Shown: positions 8,422-15,806 of the stretch, piece by piece
Numbering within the stretch: the first letter of the stretch is position 1
How the letters are laid out: the number at the start of each line of letters is the position of its first letter
Source of the DNA: Phycisphaerales bacterium
GTDB lineage: Bacteria > Planctomycetota > Phycisphaerae > Phycisphaerales > UBA1924
Length of the DNA: 36,272 bases
Direction of reading: 5' to 3'
Assembly (NCBI GenBank): GCA_027083355.1
Contig: JALWOY010000222.1
Coordinates: 1 to 36,272 of the forward strand
Notes under the pieces: model-generated
What the model was told of the DNA's origin: nothing
Databases searched by the model: none
Seen by the model: only the letters and a program-made list of their open reading frames with translations
Translations under genes and position numbers: made by a program

Positions 8422-9696
8422 ATGGCAACGGTTGTTTTTTATTTTCAGGTCCACCAGCCGTACCGTCTGAGGCGGTATTCGGTGTTCGACAACGATCCGT
8501 TCTATTTCGAGGATTCGAAGAACGGGGCGATCGTGCGGAAGGTCGCCGAGAAGTGCTACCGCCCGGCGACGAAGCTGATGCTCGACCTCGTCCGCCGGCA
8601 CGAGGGCAACTTCCGGATCTCGTACGCGATCACGGGGACTGTCCTCGACCAGTTCGAGCGGTTCACACCGGATGTCATCGGGTTGTTCCAGGACCTCGCG
8701 GAGACGGGCTGCTGCGAGTTTGTCGGCGAGACCTACTACCACTCGCTCTCGTTTCTCTATTCGCGTCCCGAGTTTGAACAGCAAGTCGAGATGCACTCGG
8801 AGAAGATCCAGAACCTTTTCGGGCAGCGTCCGAAGGTCTTCCGCAACACGGAACTGATCTATTCGAACCAGCTGGCGCTGGCGCTGGCCTCGATGAAAAA
8901 CGAGGACGGGACGCCCCGTTTCAAGGGCTGCCTGTGCGAGGGGACCGACCAGCTGCTCGGCTACCGCTCGCCCAACTACGTCTACCGCCCGCCCGATGTC
9001 GGGCCCGAGATCACCGAGGGCCGCGACAAGCCGTTCGGCCTGCTGCTGAAGAACTTCCGCCTGTCGGACGACATCGCGTTCCGGTTCTCGAATCGCGCGT
9101 GGGAGGAGTGGCCGCTGACGGCCGAGAAGTTCGCCCGGTGGGTGCACCAGATCAACGGCGACGGGTTCCTGTGCAACCTGTTCATGGACTACGAGACGTT
9201 CGGCGAGCACCAGTGGGCGGACACGGGTATTTTCCAGTTCCTCGACAAGCTGCCCGAGGCGGTGTTCGACGTGGCGCCGGGCGAGAACCACTTCGCCACC
9301 CCGAGCGAGGTGCTGGACCGTTTCGACCCCGTCGGGGTCTACGACGTGCCCGAATACATCTCGTGGGCCGACACCGAACGCGATCTGACGGCGTGGCGCG
9401 GCAACGCGATGCAATGGAACGCGCTGGAGGAGATGTACCGCCTCGAGCACGACCTCAAGGACAGGATCGTCGAGGCGAAGAACTCGGGCGACCCTGAGCG
9501 TGCACGCAACGCGGACTATCTGCTGGAAGACTGGCGCAAGCTCACCACGTCGGACCACTTCTATTACATGTGCACCAAATACTGGGCCGACGGCGACGTG
9601 CACAAATACTTCAGCCCCTACGACTCGCCATACGACGGGTACATCAACTTCATGAACGTGCTGGACAACATGCGGACACGGATGGCCAAGATCTGA
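8422..9696 (+). CDS. GH57 alpha-amylase-type glycoside hydrolase
   Basis: This is an intracellular (no signal peptide) retaining alpha-glucan hydrolase or transferase of family GH57. Conserved regions are visible in order: HQP at 11-13, GETYYHS at 102-108, FRNTEL with the likely nucleophile Glu 144, and FMDYETFGEHQW with the likely acid/base Asp 256. The 424-residue length matches the compact bacterial/archaeal alpha-amylase subgroup, not the longer branching enzymes. It probably acts on glycogen or maltodextrins. A GH13 enzyme with an export signal lies 0.8 kb downstream, so this region may serve alpha-glucan use inside and outside the cytoplasm. The substrate is inferred. Confidence 0.88.
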   Translation: MATVVFYFQVHQPYRLRRYSVFDNDPFYFEDSKNGAIVRKVAEKCYRPATKLMLDLVRRHEGNFRISYAITGTVLDQFERFTPDVIGLFQDLAETGCCEFVGETYYHSLSFLYSRPEFEQQVEMHSEKIQNLFGQRPKVFRNTELIYSNQLALALASMKNEDGTPRFKGCLCEGTDQLLGYRSPNYVYRPPDVGPEITEGRDKPFGLLLKNFRLSDDIAFRFSNRAWEEWPLTAEKFARWVHQINGDGFLCNLFMDYETFGEHQWADTGIFQFLDKLPEAVFDVAPGENHFATPSEVLDRFDPVGVYDVPEYISWADTERDLTAWRGNAMQWNALEEMYRLEHDLKDRIVEAKNSGDPERARNADYLLEDWRKLTTSDHFYYMCTKYWADGDVHKYFSPYDSPYDGYINFMNVLDNMRTRMAKI

Positions 9697-9868
9697 TCGG
9701 CTCGGCCCGCCGGCATGCACCCGCGGCCGACGCCCCCCGGATGAACGCTGCTCGGGATTCTCGGTTTTCGGACCCGTCGAGAGCATCGGCGCGGCAGAGA
9801 TCACACACGAACAAATCGTGCCGCGGGGTTCGGTTCATCCGCGTCGCGGTCGGGCCGACCGAATCGGC

Positions 9869-10363
9869 ATGTTCGCCTCGCGGGTGACAGCACGTGGGTT
9901 CTCGCTGATCGAGCTCGTGATGGTCGTGGTGATCATCGGGATCATCGGCGCGGTCGCCGTCCCCCGGCTTTCACGGGGCAGCGCGGGGGCGGAGGAGGCG
10001 GCGCTGGCACAGGATCTGGCGATCCTGACGCAGGCCGTCGAGTTGTACAAGGTCGAGCACCTCGGGAAACCGCCGACGACGAAGGCGCAGCTCATCAAGC
10101 CGACCGACGAAGCGGGCAACACCAGCAACACGCAGGTTTATCCGTATATCTACGGGCCGTACCTGCTGAAAGTCCCGAGCCTGCCGATCGGGACGAACAA
10201 GGGCGAGTCCGACATCACCACGACGGGGAACCCGGGCGACACCAGCGGGGCGGGGTGGTGGGTCGACCCTGACACGGGCGATGTCCGCGCCAACGCGCCG
10301 GACTCCGATCTGACAACCGAGGGCGTGCAGATCAACACGATCAAGGGCGGACAGTTCAAATAG
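9869..10363 (+). CDS. GspG-like type II pseudopilin
   Basis: This is a 164-residue prepilin. The N-terminus MFASRVTARGFSLIELVM carries the class III signal: cleavage after Gly 10, Phe as first mature residue, Glu at +5, then a hydrophobic helix. The segment AILTQAVELYKVEHLGKPPT resembles the GspG core after the helix. The C-terminal half has GWWVDPDTGDVRAN, a common ending of planctomycete-type GspG-like proteins. I chose the ATG at 9869 because it gives the usual short leader; a GTG at 9818 would add 17 residues. No other secretion-system gene is nearby, so it may be an orphan pseudopilin of a type II or type IV pilus machine. Confidence 0.8.
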   Translation: MFASRVTARGFSLIELVMVVVIIGIIGAVAVPRLSRGSAGAEEAALAQDLAILTQAVELYKVEHLGKPPTTKAQLIKPTDEAGNTSNTQVYPYIYGPYLLKVPSLPIGTNKGESDITTTGNPGDTSGAGWWVDPDTGDVRANAPDSDLTTEGVQINTIKGGQFK

Positions 10364-10416
10364 CACGTCGCGAGTCGGGCCTGACCCACGCCGGTCGAAT
10401 GATCACAACAGCAGCG

Positions 10417-10439
10417 CGTCCGCGTTCCGACCGCGGACG
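10417..10439 (+). terminator. Hairpin downstream of the pseudopilin gene
   Basis: CGTCCGCG and CGCGGACG form a perfect 8-bp stem with a 7-nt loop, 53 nt after the pseudopilin stop. No U-tract follows, so intrinsic termination is uncertain. It may instead stabilise the mRNA 3' end. Confidence 0.35.
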
Positions 10440-10476
10440 AGTACAAACTGAACCCCGGCGGTCCCCGTCACCCGTC

Positions 10477-10485
10477 TGCCATACT
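10477..10485 (+). promoter_or_regulatory. Extended -10 element for the GH13 gene
   Basis: TGC followed by CATACT (10480-10485) fits the TGnTATAAT extended -10 pattern. A start near 10492 would give a leader of about 30 nt containing the strong GGGAGG ribosome site at 10510-10515. Confidence 0.45.
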
Positions 10486-10521
10486 GTTGACCGATCGACG
10501 AAGACCAACGGGAGGAACAGC

Positions 10522-12156
10522 ATGCCCGGCCCCGCCGCGATCTCCGCCGCCCTGCTCGCAGCCGCGCTCGCCACCGCCCCGCCCGTCGGCGCCGATCAGC
10601 CGGGCGACTGGTGGCACGACGCCGTCTTCTACGAGGTCTTCGTCCGGTCCTTCGCCGACTCGACCGAAGGCCCGCTCGCCGGCGACGGCGTGGGCGATAT
10701 CCTGGGTCTGATCGAACGGCTCGACGAGCTCAACGACGGCAAGCCCGGCGGCGACGACCTCGGCGTCACCGCGCTCTGGCTCATGCCCATCATGCAATCC
10801 CCCTCATACCACGGCTACGACATCACCGATTACAACCACGTCGACGACGAGTACGGCACCGACGACGACTTCAAACGCCTCGTCGCCGAGTGCGACAAAC
10901 GTGGCATGAAGGTCATCGTCGATCTCGTGCTCAACCACTGCTCGTGGGAGCACCCGTGGTTCGTCGAGGCGTGCGACCCGAAAAACCCCCGGCACGACTG
11001 GTTCGTCTGGCGCGATGAGAAGCCGGACTGGTCGAAAAACCTGCACATGTGGCACAAGGACCGCTACGAGCAGACGCACCAGTATTACTTCGGGTTCTTC
11101 TGGGCCGGCATGCCCGACCTGAACTACGACAACCCGCTGGTGACGCTCGCGGCGTACGACATCTCGCGCCGGTGGCTGCTGGACATGGGGGCCGCGGGCT
11201 TCCGCCTCGACGCCGTCCGCCACCTGATCGAGCGGGGCGAGACGGTCGCGAGCACACCCGAGACGATCGCCTGGCTCGAAGACTACCACCGCTATCTCAA
11301 GTCCATCGACCCCGCGTGCTTCACCGTCGGCGAGATCTGGGGCCCCACCGAGGAGGTCCGCCGGTACATCCCCGACGCCCTCGATTCCGCGTTCGAGTTT
11401 CAGCTGGCCTCGACCATCATCGAAACAGTGAACTCGGGCGACGCGGCCCCGCTGGCCGAGCACATCAACAGGCTCAACAAGGCCTACGACGGGGCCCCCT
11501 ACAGCACGTTCCTGACCAACCACGATCAGGATCGGCTGATGTCGCAGCTCGGCGGGTTGAGCCGCGACGCAATCGCCAAGAACAAGCTCGCCGCCGCCCT
11601 GCTGCTCACCCTCCCCGGCACGCCGTTCATCTATTACGGCGAGGAGATCGGCATGACCGGGGTCAAGCCGGACGAGGACATCCGCACACCCATGCAGTGG
11701 ACCCCCGACCCCCTCGACGCGGGCTTCACCACGGGAAAGCCCTGGCACAAGGTCAACGGTGACACCGCCGAGATCAACGTCGCCGCCGAGAAGAAGGACC
11801 GCCACTCGCTCTGGCGGCACTACCAGCGGCTGATCGCGCTGCGGCTCGGTTCCGACGCGCTCCGCCGGGGCAGCACCGAGGTCGTCGAGACGGGCAACAG
11901 CGATCTGCTCGTCTTCCGCCGGAGCCTGCCGCGTGAAGAGGTGCTCGTGATCGCGAACCCGACCGATCACCCCGTCCGCGAGTTCGGCATCGGGCTGGAA
12001 GGGCTGCGCCCCGGCGGGCTGATCCGGTCACGGCTCATGTTCGGTCGATCACAAGCCCGGGCCGCCCGCGCCGACGCCGACGGGCGGATCGCGCACTGGC
12101 AGCCCGTCGATCGGGTCGATCCCCGCGGCGTTGTGGTCCTGCGGGTGATCAGATGA
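10522..12156 (+). CDS. Secreted GH13 alpha-amylase family enzyme
   Basis: This is an exported alpha-glucan-active enzyme with a TIM-barrel catalytic domain. Residues 1-24 form a signal peptide ending VGA before DQPGDWW. GH13 motifs follow: DLVLNH (134-139), GFRLDAVRH with nucleophile D230, GEIWG with acid/base E271, and LTNHDQDR with D335. The segment IYYGEEIGMTG and the TPMQW motif are typical of the oligo-1,6-glucosidase/trehalose synthase group, so it may act on short oligosaccharides. A C-terminal beta domain completes 544 residues. I chose the ATG at 10522 because a GGGAGG site lies 6 nt upstream and the signal peptide begins there. Exact specificity is not readable. Confidence 0.88.
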   Translation: MPGPAAISAALLAAALATAPPVGADQPGDWWHDAVFYEVFVRSFADSTEGPLAGDGVGDILGLIERLDELNDGKPGGDDLGVTALWLMPIMQSPSYHGYDITDYNHVDDEYGTDDDFKRLVAECDKRGMKVIVDLVLNHCSWEHPWFVEACDPKNPRHDWFVWRDEKPDWSKNLHMWHKDRYEQTHQYYFGFFWAGMPDLNYDNPLVTLAAYDISRRWLLDMGAAGFRLDAVRHLIERGETVASTPETIAWLEDYHRYLKSIDPACFTVGEIWGPTEEVRRYIPDALDSAFEFQLASTIIETVNSGDAAPLAEHINRLNKAYDGAPYSTFLTNHDQDRLMSQLGGLSRDAIAKNKLAAALLLTLPGTPFIYYGEEIGMTGVKPDEDIRTPMQWTPDPLDAGFTTGKPWHKVNGDTAEINVAAEKKDRHSLWRHYQRLIALRLGSDALRRGSTEVVETGNSDLLVFRRSLPREEVLVIANPTDHPVREFGIGLEGLRPGGLIRSRLMFGRSQARAARADADGRIAHWQPVDRVDPRGVVVLRVIR

Positions 12157-12192
12157 TCCCGCCGATGCCCCCCACGGGCCTTTCGCGGGTTT

Positions 12193-12208
12193 CACGGCGA
12201 ACGCCGTG
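12193..12208. terminator. Palindromic hairpin between convergent genes
   Basis: CACGGCG-AA-CGCCGTG is a perfect inverted repeat in the 214-bp gap between the converging GH13 and yraN genes. It lacks a T-tract but is placed to end transcripts from both sides. The rest of the gap shows no gene. Confidence 0.35.
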
Positions 12209-12370
12209 CGTCCGGGACGCGTGAGCGAACCCCGCGTGCTCTCTCGAATGGATTCCAGAGCATCCTTGTGCTTTCTTGAACAAGACCCGGCGTTCTTTCG
12301 TCCCTGTCCCCGCCGTCTGGGCTTGAGTGATGGGGAACAACTGTTCGGGGACATCGGTCACACCCCCGGC

Positions 12371-12799
12371 TCACGTCCGGGCACCCCCGGCATCGATCGC
12401 CCCGCGGTAGTGCCGAAGCGAGATCGGCCTGCGCCGTCCCCGTTCGAAATCCACAGCGACCACGTCGATGCGCACGTGCCGGTCGCTCCATCCCCGTGCG
12501 CGGACGATGGAACGCGCGACCGAGACGAGTTTCCGCCCCTTCCGACCCGTGATCGCCCGCTCGGGTGTCCGGGGCGCGTCGGCTTTCGACACGACGCGAG
12601 CCTTGACCTCGACGATCACGATCACGCCGGAATCGGGCGACTCGAAAACCAGGTCGGCCTCGCCCACCGGCACACGCACGTTCCGGCCCAGCAGCCGGTA
12701 CCCCGCCCGGCGGAGCATCCGCTCGGCGGCCCGCTCGCCGCGCCGACCGACCGCGCGGCTGCCGGCGGGAGTGCCGTGATGCGCGAACCAGCCGGGCAC
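12371..12799 (-). CDS. yraN: YraN/UPF0102 family nuclease-fold protein
   Basis: This is a 142-residue protein of the UPF0102 family, which has a restriction-endonuclease-like fold. Family landmarks are present in order: RRGERAAERMLRRAGYRLL (19-37), NVRVPVGEADLVFES with the acidic GEADL (46-50), VIVEVKAR (the E-V-K core at about 63-65), and a basic run around TGRKGRKLVSVA. The biological role is not settled for the family; processing of DNA or RNA has been proposed. The GTG start lies 4 nt after the stop of the SurA-like gene, so the two are probably co-transcribed. A later start would remove part of the variable N-terminus but not the family motifs. Confidence 0.85.
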   Translation of the reverse strand: MPGWFAHHGTPAGSRAVGRRGERAAERMLRRAGYRLLGRNVRVPVGEADLVFESPDSGVIVIVEVKARVVSKADAPRTPERAITGRKGRKLVSVARSIVRARGWSDRHVRIDVVAVDFERGRRRPISLRHYRGAIDAGGART

Positions 12800-12803
12800 G
12801 GTT

Positions 12804-14084
12804 CTACTGCGACTTCCCCGCCCCGGCGGGGGGTGCGAACCGCTCGGTGGCGATGTCGAGCAGCCGGGCCATCATGCGGTTGATGTCCGTCACACTCGCC
12901 CGCCCGAGCAGCCGATCGATGTATTTCTGGAGATTCTTGTTGACCCGCTCGTTGCGGATCTGGGCGGCGATGTCAAGCTGCGCGTCGTACAGCGAAACCG
13001 ATTCCTGCTCGATCGAATCAAGATACAGCCAGATGAGCGAGGATCCGAACTCGATCGGGCCGGTCCAGTGACCGACGGCGAGTGTCCGGGCCGCTTCGTT
13101 GAGGGAATCCGGGCCGAAGAAGTCGGCCTCGGCGCGCGGGGGTTTGAACGGGATGACCTTCAGCCCGCCCTCGTCGGTCCATGTGTTGACATCGCTCGAA
13201 GCCACCTCGTCGAACGGCGTCCCCGCGGCGAGGGCCTCGCGGACGCGCTGCTCCGCCTCGTGATCGTCCTTGTCGACGCGGATGATGTAGAACCTCGCGC
13301 TCGGCTCGGGGTGGTACTTCGCCTCGTCGCGCCGGTACCGCCGGACGATGTCCCGCCAGCTGACGTTGACCCGGCTGGAGATCTGCTCCTGGATCGTGTA
13401 ACGCACGAGGGTGCGATCCTCCTGTTGTTTGAGGTAGTCCTGTTCGGAGAGCCCCTGCTCGCGTTGGAGCCGGCTGGCGGCACGCTGGCTCGAACCACCG
13501 CTCTGGCTGATGAGGTTGTCGCGGACGTCCTGGAGGAAACGGCGGAGCCCGGCTTTCTGCTCGACGGTGAGCTTGCTGAGGGCCTCGGCACGGAGCAGCT
13601 CGTCGGTGATCTCCGAGCGGAGTTGCTCCTGGATCTGCCGGGCCGCGAAGCGGAGCCACGTCTCGCGGTCCACCTCGAGCGCCTTGGCGCGGAGCCGGCC
13701 CTCGAGCGGTTCGAGGAACTCACCGGCGAACACGGGCCGGCCGTTGATGTCCCCGACCTTGGCATCCAGCAATACGGGTTCCGTGACGGGGATCGCTTCC
13801 GCGGTGCCCGCCGGGGCGCCCGGCTCGACGACGTACACCGACTCGGCACCGGGGGGCGCAGGCCGTCCCCCGGCCGCCGCGGGTGCTCCCGCCGTCGGGG
13901 TCACCGGAGCGGCCGGGGCCACAGAGACCGCCAGCGGTTCCCGGCGCGGCTCATCCTCGCCGAGGACGAACTGCGCCGGATCGACCGGCCGCCGGGCGGT
14001 CGGCGCTTCGGCACGCGGGGCGTGACAGCCCAGGATCACGGCGGGGGCCGCGGCGAGAAACAGGAAAACAAGGCATCGGCGCAT
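12804..14084 (-). CDS. SurA/PpiC-like periplasmic foldase lipoprotein
   Basis: This is a 426-residue lipoprotein. The signal MRRCLVFLFLAAAPAVILGC ends with a lipobox Cys at 20. A Pro/Ala-rich linker (25-130) follows. A SurA-N-like helical region begins at VGDINGRPVFAGEFLEPLEG, and a region matching the parvulin-type chaperone layout lies near 255-360 (ARFYIIRV... GTPFDEVA... GGLKVIPF... VGHWTGPIEFGSSLIWLYL), with a helical tail. It should help fold exported or outer membrane proteins. Catalytic PPIase residues cannot be confirmed by eye, so it may be only a chaperone. The start was chosen by the lipoprotein signal and a GAAGGAG site 8 nt upstream. It is divergent from the DUF1844 gene and followed by yraN. 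Confidence 0.75.
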   Translation of the reverse strand: MRRCLVFLFLAAAPAVILGCHAPRAEAPTARRPVDPAQFVLGEDEPRREPLAVSVAPAAPVTPTAGAPAAAGGRPAPPGAESVYVVEPGAPAGTAEAIPVTEPVLLDAKVGDINGRPVFAGEFLEPLEGRLRAKALEVDRETWLRFAARQIQEQLRSEITDELLRAEALSKLTVEQKAGLRRFLQDVRDNLISQSGGSSQRAASRLQREQGLSEQDYLKQQEDRTLVRYTIQEQISSRVNVSWRDIVRRYRRDEAKYHPEPSARFYIIRVDKDDHEAEQRVREALAAGTPFDEVASSDVNTWTDEGGLKVIPFKPPRAEADFFGPDSLNEAARTLAVGHWTGPIEFGSSLIWLYLDSIEQESVSLYDAQLDIAAQIRNERVNKNLQKYIDRLLGRASVTDINRMMARLLDIATERFAPPAGAGKSQ

Positions 14085-14164
14085 ACGACCGGCTCCTTCC
14101 CCCGTTCGGCTCCCTAGACTGAACCACGGGCCGCACGAGACCGGCTGGCCCGAAAGGAGGCCGC

Positions 14165-14653
14165 ATGGCCGACGGGGATCAACCAAAGATTATCGTAGAT
14201 GACGACTGGAAGTCGCAAGCACAGGCCGAGAAGGCCAAACTCGCCGAAGAAGTCAAAGCGAAAGAGGCCGCAGAACCCGCCTTACCAGAGAAAATCGGGT
14301 TCACCGACCTGATCCGGCTTCTGGCGACGCAGGCATTGATGTACATGGGGGCCTTTCCCGACCCACAGACGGGCAAGGCCATGGTGGCCCTCGACATCGC
14401 CAAGATGAACATCGACCTGCTCGGCGTCGTCGAAGAAAAAACCAAAGGCAACCTGACCGACGACGAGCAGAAGATGCTCGAGGGCACGCTGCACGAGCTG
14501 AGGCTGCAATACGTCGAGATCGCCCGCGCGATCCAGAAAGCCGCCGACGAGGGCCGCATCGGGCCCGACGGCACGATGCAGCCCGCCCAAGGCCCGGCCG
14601 GCATCTCCACCCCCGGAACACCACCGGGGACACCCCCTGCCCCGGGCACCTGA
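14165..14653 (+). CDS. DUF1844 domain protein
   Basis: This is a 162-residue cytosolic protein. A charged Lys/Glu/Ala-rich N-terminus (10-40) leads into the DUF1844 core: FTDLIRLLATQALMYMGAFP, then GKAMVALDIAKMNIDLLGVV and KTKGNLTDDEQKMLEGTLHE. A Pro/Gly-rich tail follows. The family is widespread in Planctomycetota and related groups and its function is unknown. The start is fixed by a strong AAAGGAGG ribosome site 6 nt upstream. A possible -10 (TAGACT, 14115-14120) lies in the 80-bp gap shared with the divergent foldase gene. Expression may be linked to the envelope foldase, but this is inference. Confidence 0.85.
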   Translation: MADGDQPKIIVDDDWKSQAQAEKAKLAEEVKAKEAAEPALPEKIGFTDLIRLLATQALMYMGAFPDPQTGKAMVALDIAKMNIDLLGVVEEKTKGNLTDDEQKMLEGTLHELRLQYVEIARAIQKAADEGRIGPDGTMQPAQGPAGISTPGTPPGTPPAPGT

Positions 14654-14672
14654 GCCGGGTCCCCGAATCGGG

Positions 14673-14746
14673 ACGAGCCGCGACCGTGAGGGAGTGGTTA
14701 TTGACGCTGTCAGGTTCCGTCCCGCTCCCTCACGGTCTCGGCTCGT
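14673..14746. repeat. 22-bp near-perfect inverted repeat (stem-loop)
   Basis: Arms 14673-14694 and 14725-14746 are complementary over 22 bp with one mismatch and enclose a 30-nt loop. The stem core includes CGACCGTGAGGGAG. It lies between the DUF1844 stop and the sdh promoter. It could end DUF1844 transcripts, and it also resembles a dispersed intergenic palindrome. From memory, similar CGACCGTGAGGGAG palindromes occur in planctomycete genomes; I could not check this. Confidence 0.75.
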
Positions 14747-14751
14747 TTGGG

Positions 14752-14781
14752 CCGACAATCAAACAGGATGACGAGTAAAAT
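14752..14781 (+). promoter_or_regulatory. Probable promoter of the sdh operon
   Basis: CCGACA (14752-14757) and TAAAAT (14776-14781) are separated by 18 bp. This would start transcription near 14788, about 48 nt before the sdhC GTG. The upstream inverted repeat ends 5 bp before the -35. Confidence 0.5.
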
Positions 14782-14835
14782 CCGTCACAACCGGGAACTC
14801 CAACCGACCCAACCGAATCATCGAAGGAAAAACAC

Positions 14836-15711
14836 GTGGCTGAGCAGCAGGGATTCATGGAGCGGCACCACTTCCTCCTCCGTCGACTGCATTCGCTGAG
14901 CGGCATCGTGCCGATCGGGGTTTTCCTGATCGTGCACCTGACGACGAACGCGTCGGTGATCTGGGGGGCGGCCAACGGCCGGGCGGCCCCGTACGCCGCC
15001 GACGCCGCCGGGCGGGGCGTGGCGACGTTCCAGCACGAGGTCAACTTCATCAACAACCTGCCGCTGCTGCTGTTGATCGAGATCTTCGGGCTGTGGCTGC
15101 CGATCGCGTTCCATGTGATCCTCGGCATCGTCTACGCCATGACCGGGTCGAAGAACACGCAGACCTACGCCTACACGGGCAACAAGCGGTACCTGCTCCA
15201 GCGTCTGAGCGGGTACGTCGGCGTGCTGTTCATCTTCTACCACGTCGCCTCGCTGCGTTGGGGGTGGACGTTCCTCGTCCCCAACGGGACCGAATGGTCT
15301 CACTATTTCGCCGCATCGACGCTCGCCGCGGCCCTCAAGGGCGAGGCGGGCATGTGGACCACGCCGGGCGTGATCGTCGCGATCTTCTACTTCATCGGGG
15401 TCAGCCTGCTGGTGTACCACTTCGCCAACGGGCTGTGGACGGCCGCGATCACGTGGGGGATCACCGTCTCGGAGGCCGCCCAGAAGCGGTGGGGCTACGT
15501 CTGCACCGCCGTCGGGGTGGTGCTGATGGGGACGGCGTGGACGGCGCTCGGCGGGTTCCTCTTCGCCGTGGATTACGACCAGGCCCGGGCCGTGGAAGAA
15601 CAGATTTTCATCGAGCACCACGGCGAGGAAGGATTGCAGAAGTTCATGGATAACCCGGTGGATGAACAGGCGGCCGCGACCATCCACGAAGCCGAACCCG
15701 GCGACGGGTGA
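14836..15711 (+). CDS. sdhC: Succinate dehydrogenase cytochrome b subunit
   Basis: This is the membrane anchor of complex II, passing electrons from the iron-sulfur subunit to quinone. The 291-residue protein has five hydrophobic segments (about 20-37, 78-100, 128-146, 176-198, 220-245) and His residues in RLHSLSGIVP, FLIVHLTT, IAFHVIL, FYHVASL and VYHFANG suited to bind two hemes. The single-subunit, five-helix form matches the type B/fumarate-reductase-like enzymes, which agrees with the absence of an sdhD. The GTG start follows a GAAGGA site by 7 nt. A charged tail of about 45 residues follows the last helix. The flavoprotein gene lies 95 nt downstream. Confidence 0.9.
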   Translation: MAEQQGFMERHHFLLRRLHSLSGIVPIGVFLIVHLTTNASVIWGAANGRAAPYAADAAGRGVATFQHEVNFINNLPLLLLIEIFGLWLPIAFHVILGIVYAMTGSKNTQTYAYTGNKRYLLQRLSGYVGVLFIFYHVASLRWGWTFLVPNGTEWSHYFAASTLAAALKGEAGMWTTPGVIVAIFYFIGVSLLVYHFANGLWTAAITWGITVSEAAQKRWGYVCTAVGVVLMGTAWTALGGFLFAVDYDQARAVEEQIFIEHHGEEGLQKFMDNPVDEQAAATIHEAEPGDG

Positions 15712-15721
15712 GAACGGGTAC

Positions 15722-15740
15722 CTCGGCTCTCCGAGCCGAG
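15722..15740 (+). repeat. Hairpin 1 in the sdhC-sdhA gap
   Basis: CTCGGCT and AGCCGAG form a perfect 7-bp stem with a 5-nt CTCCG loop, starting 10 nt after the sdhC stop. A purine-rich AAAAGAAAGAAGAA spacer separates it from a second hairpin of the same size. Confidence 0.8.
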
Positions 15741-15754
15741 AAAAGAAAGAAGAA

Positions 15755-15773
15755 CACGGTTCTGAGAACCGTG
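15755..15773 (+). repeat. Hairpin 2 in the sdhC-sdhA gap
   Basis: CACGGTT and AACCGTG form a perfect 7-bp stem with a 5-nt CTGAG loop; the palindrome extends to 9 bp per arm. It ends 33 nt before the sdhA start and could affect mRNA processing or the ratio of sdhC to sdhA. Confidence 0.8.
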
Positions 15774-15806
15774 GGACCCAAGGCCGTGACGAATCGAGGA
15801 ATGAAC

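Noticed and set aside
12206-12883. A 225-residue plus-strand frame over yraN
   Set aside because: YraN motifs on the minus strand are clear, and this frame has no family signature.
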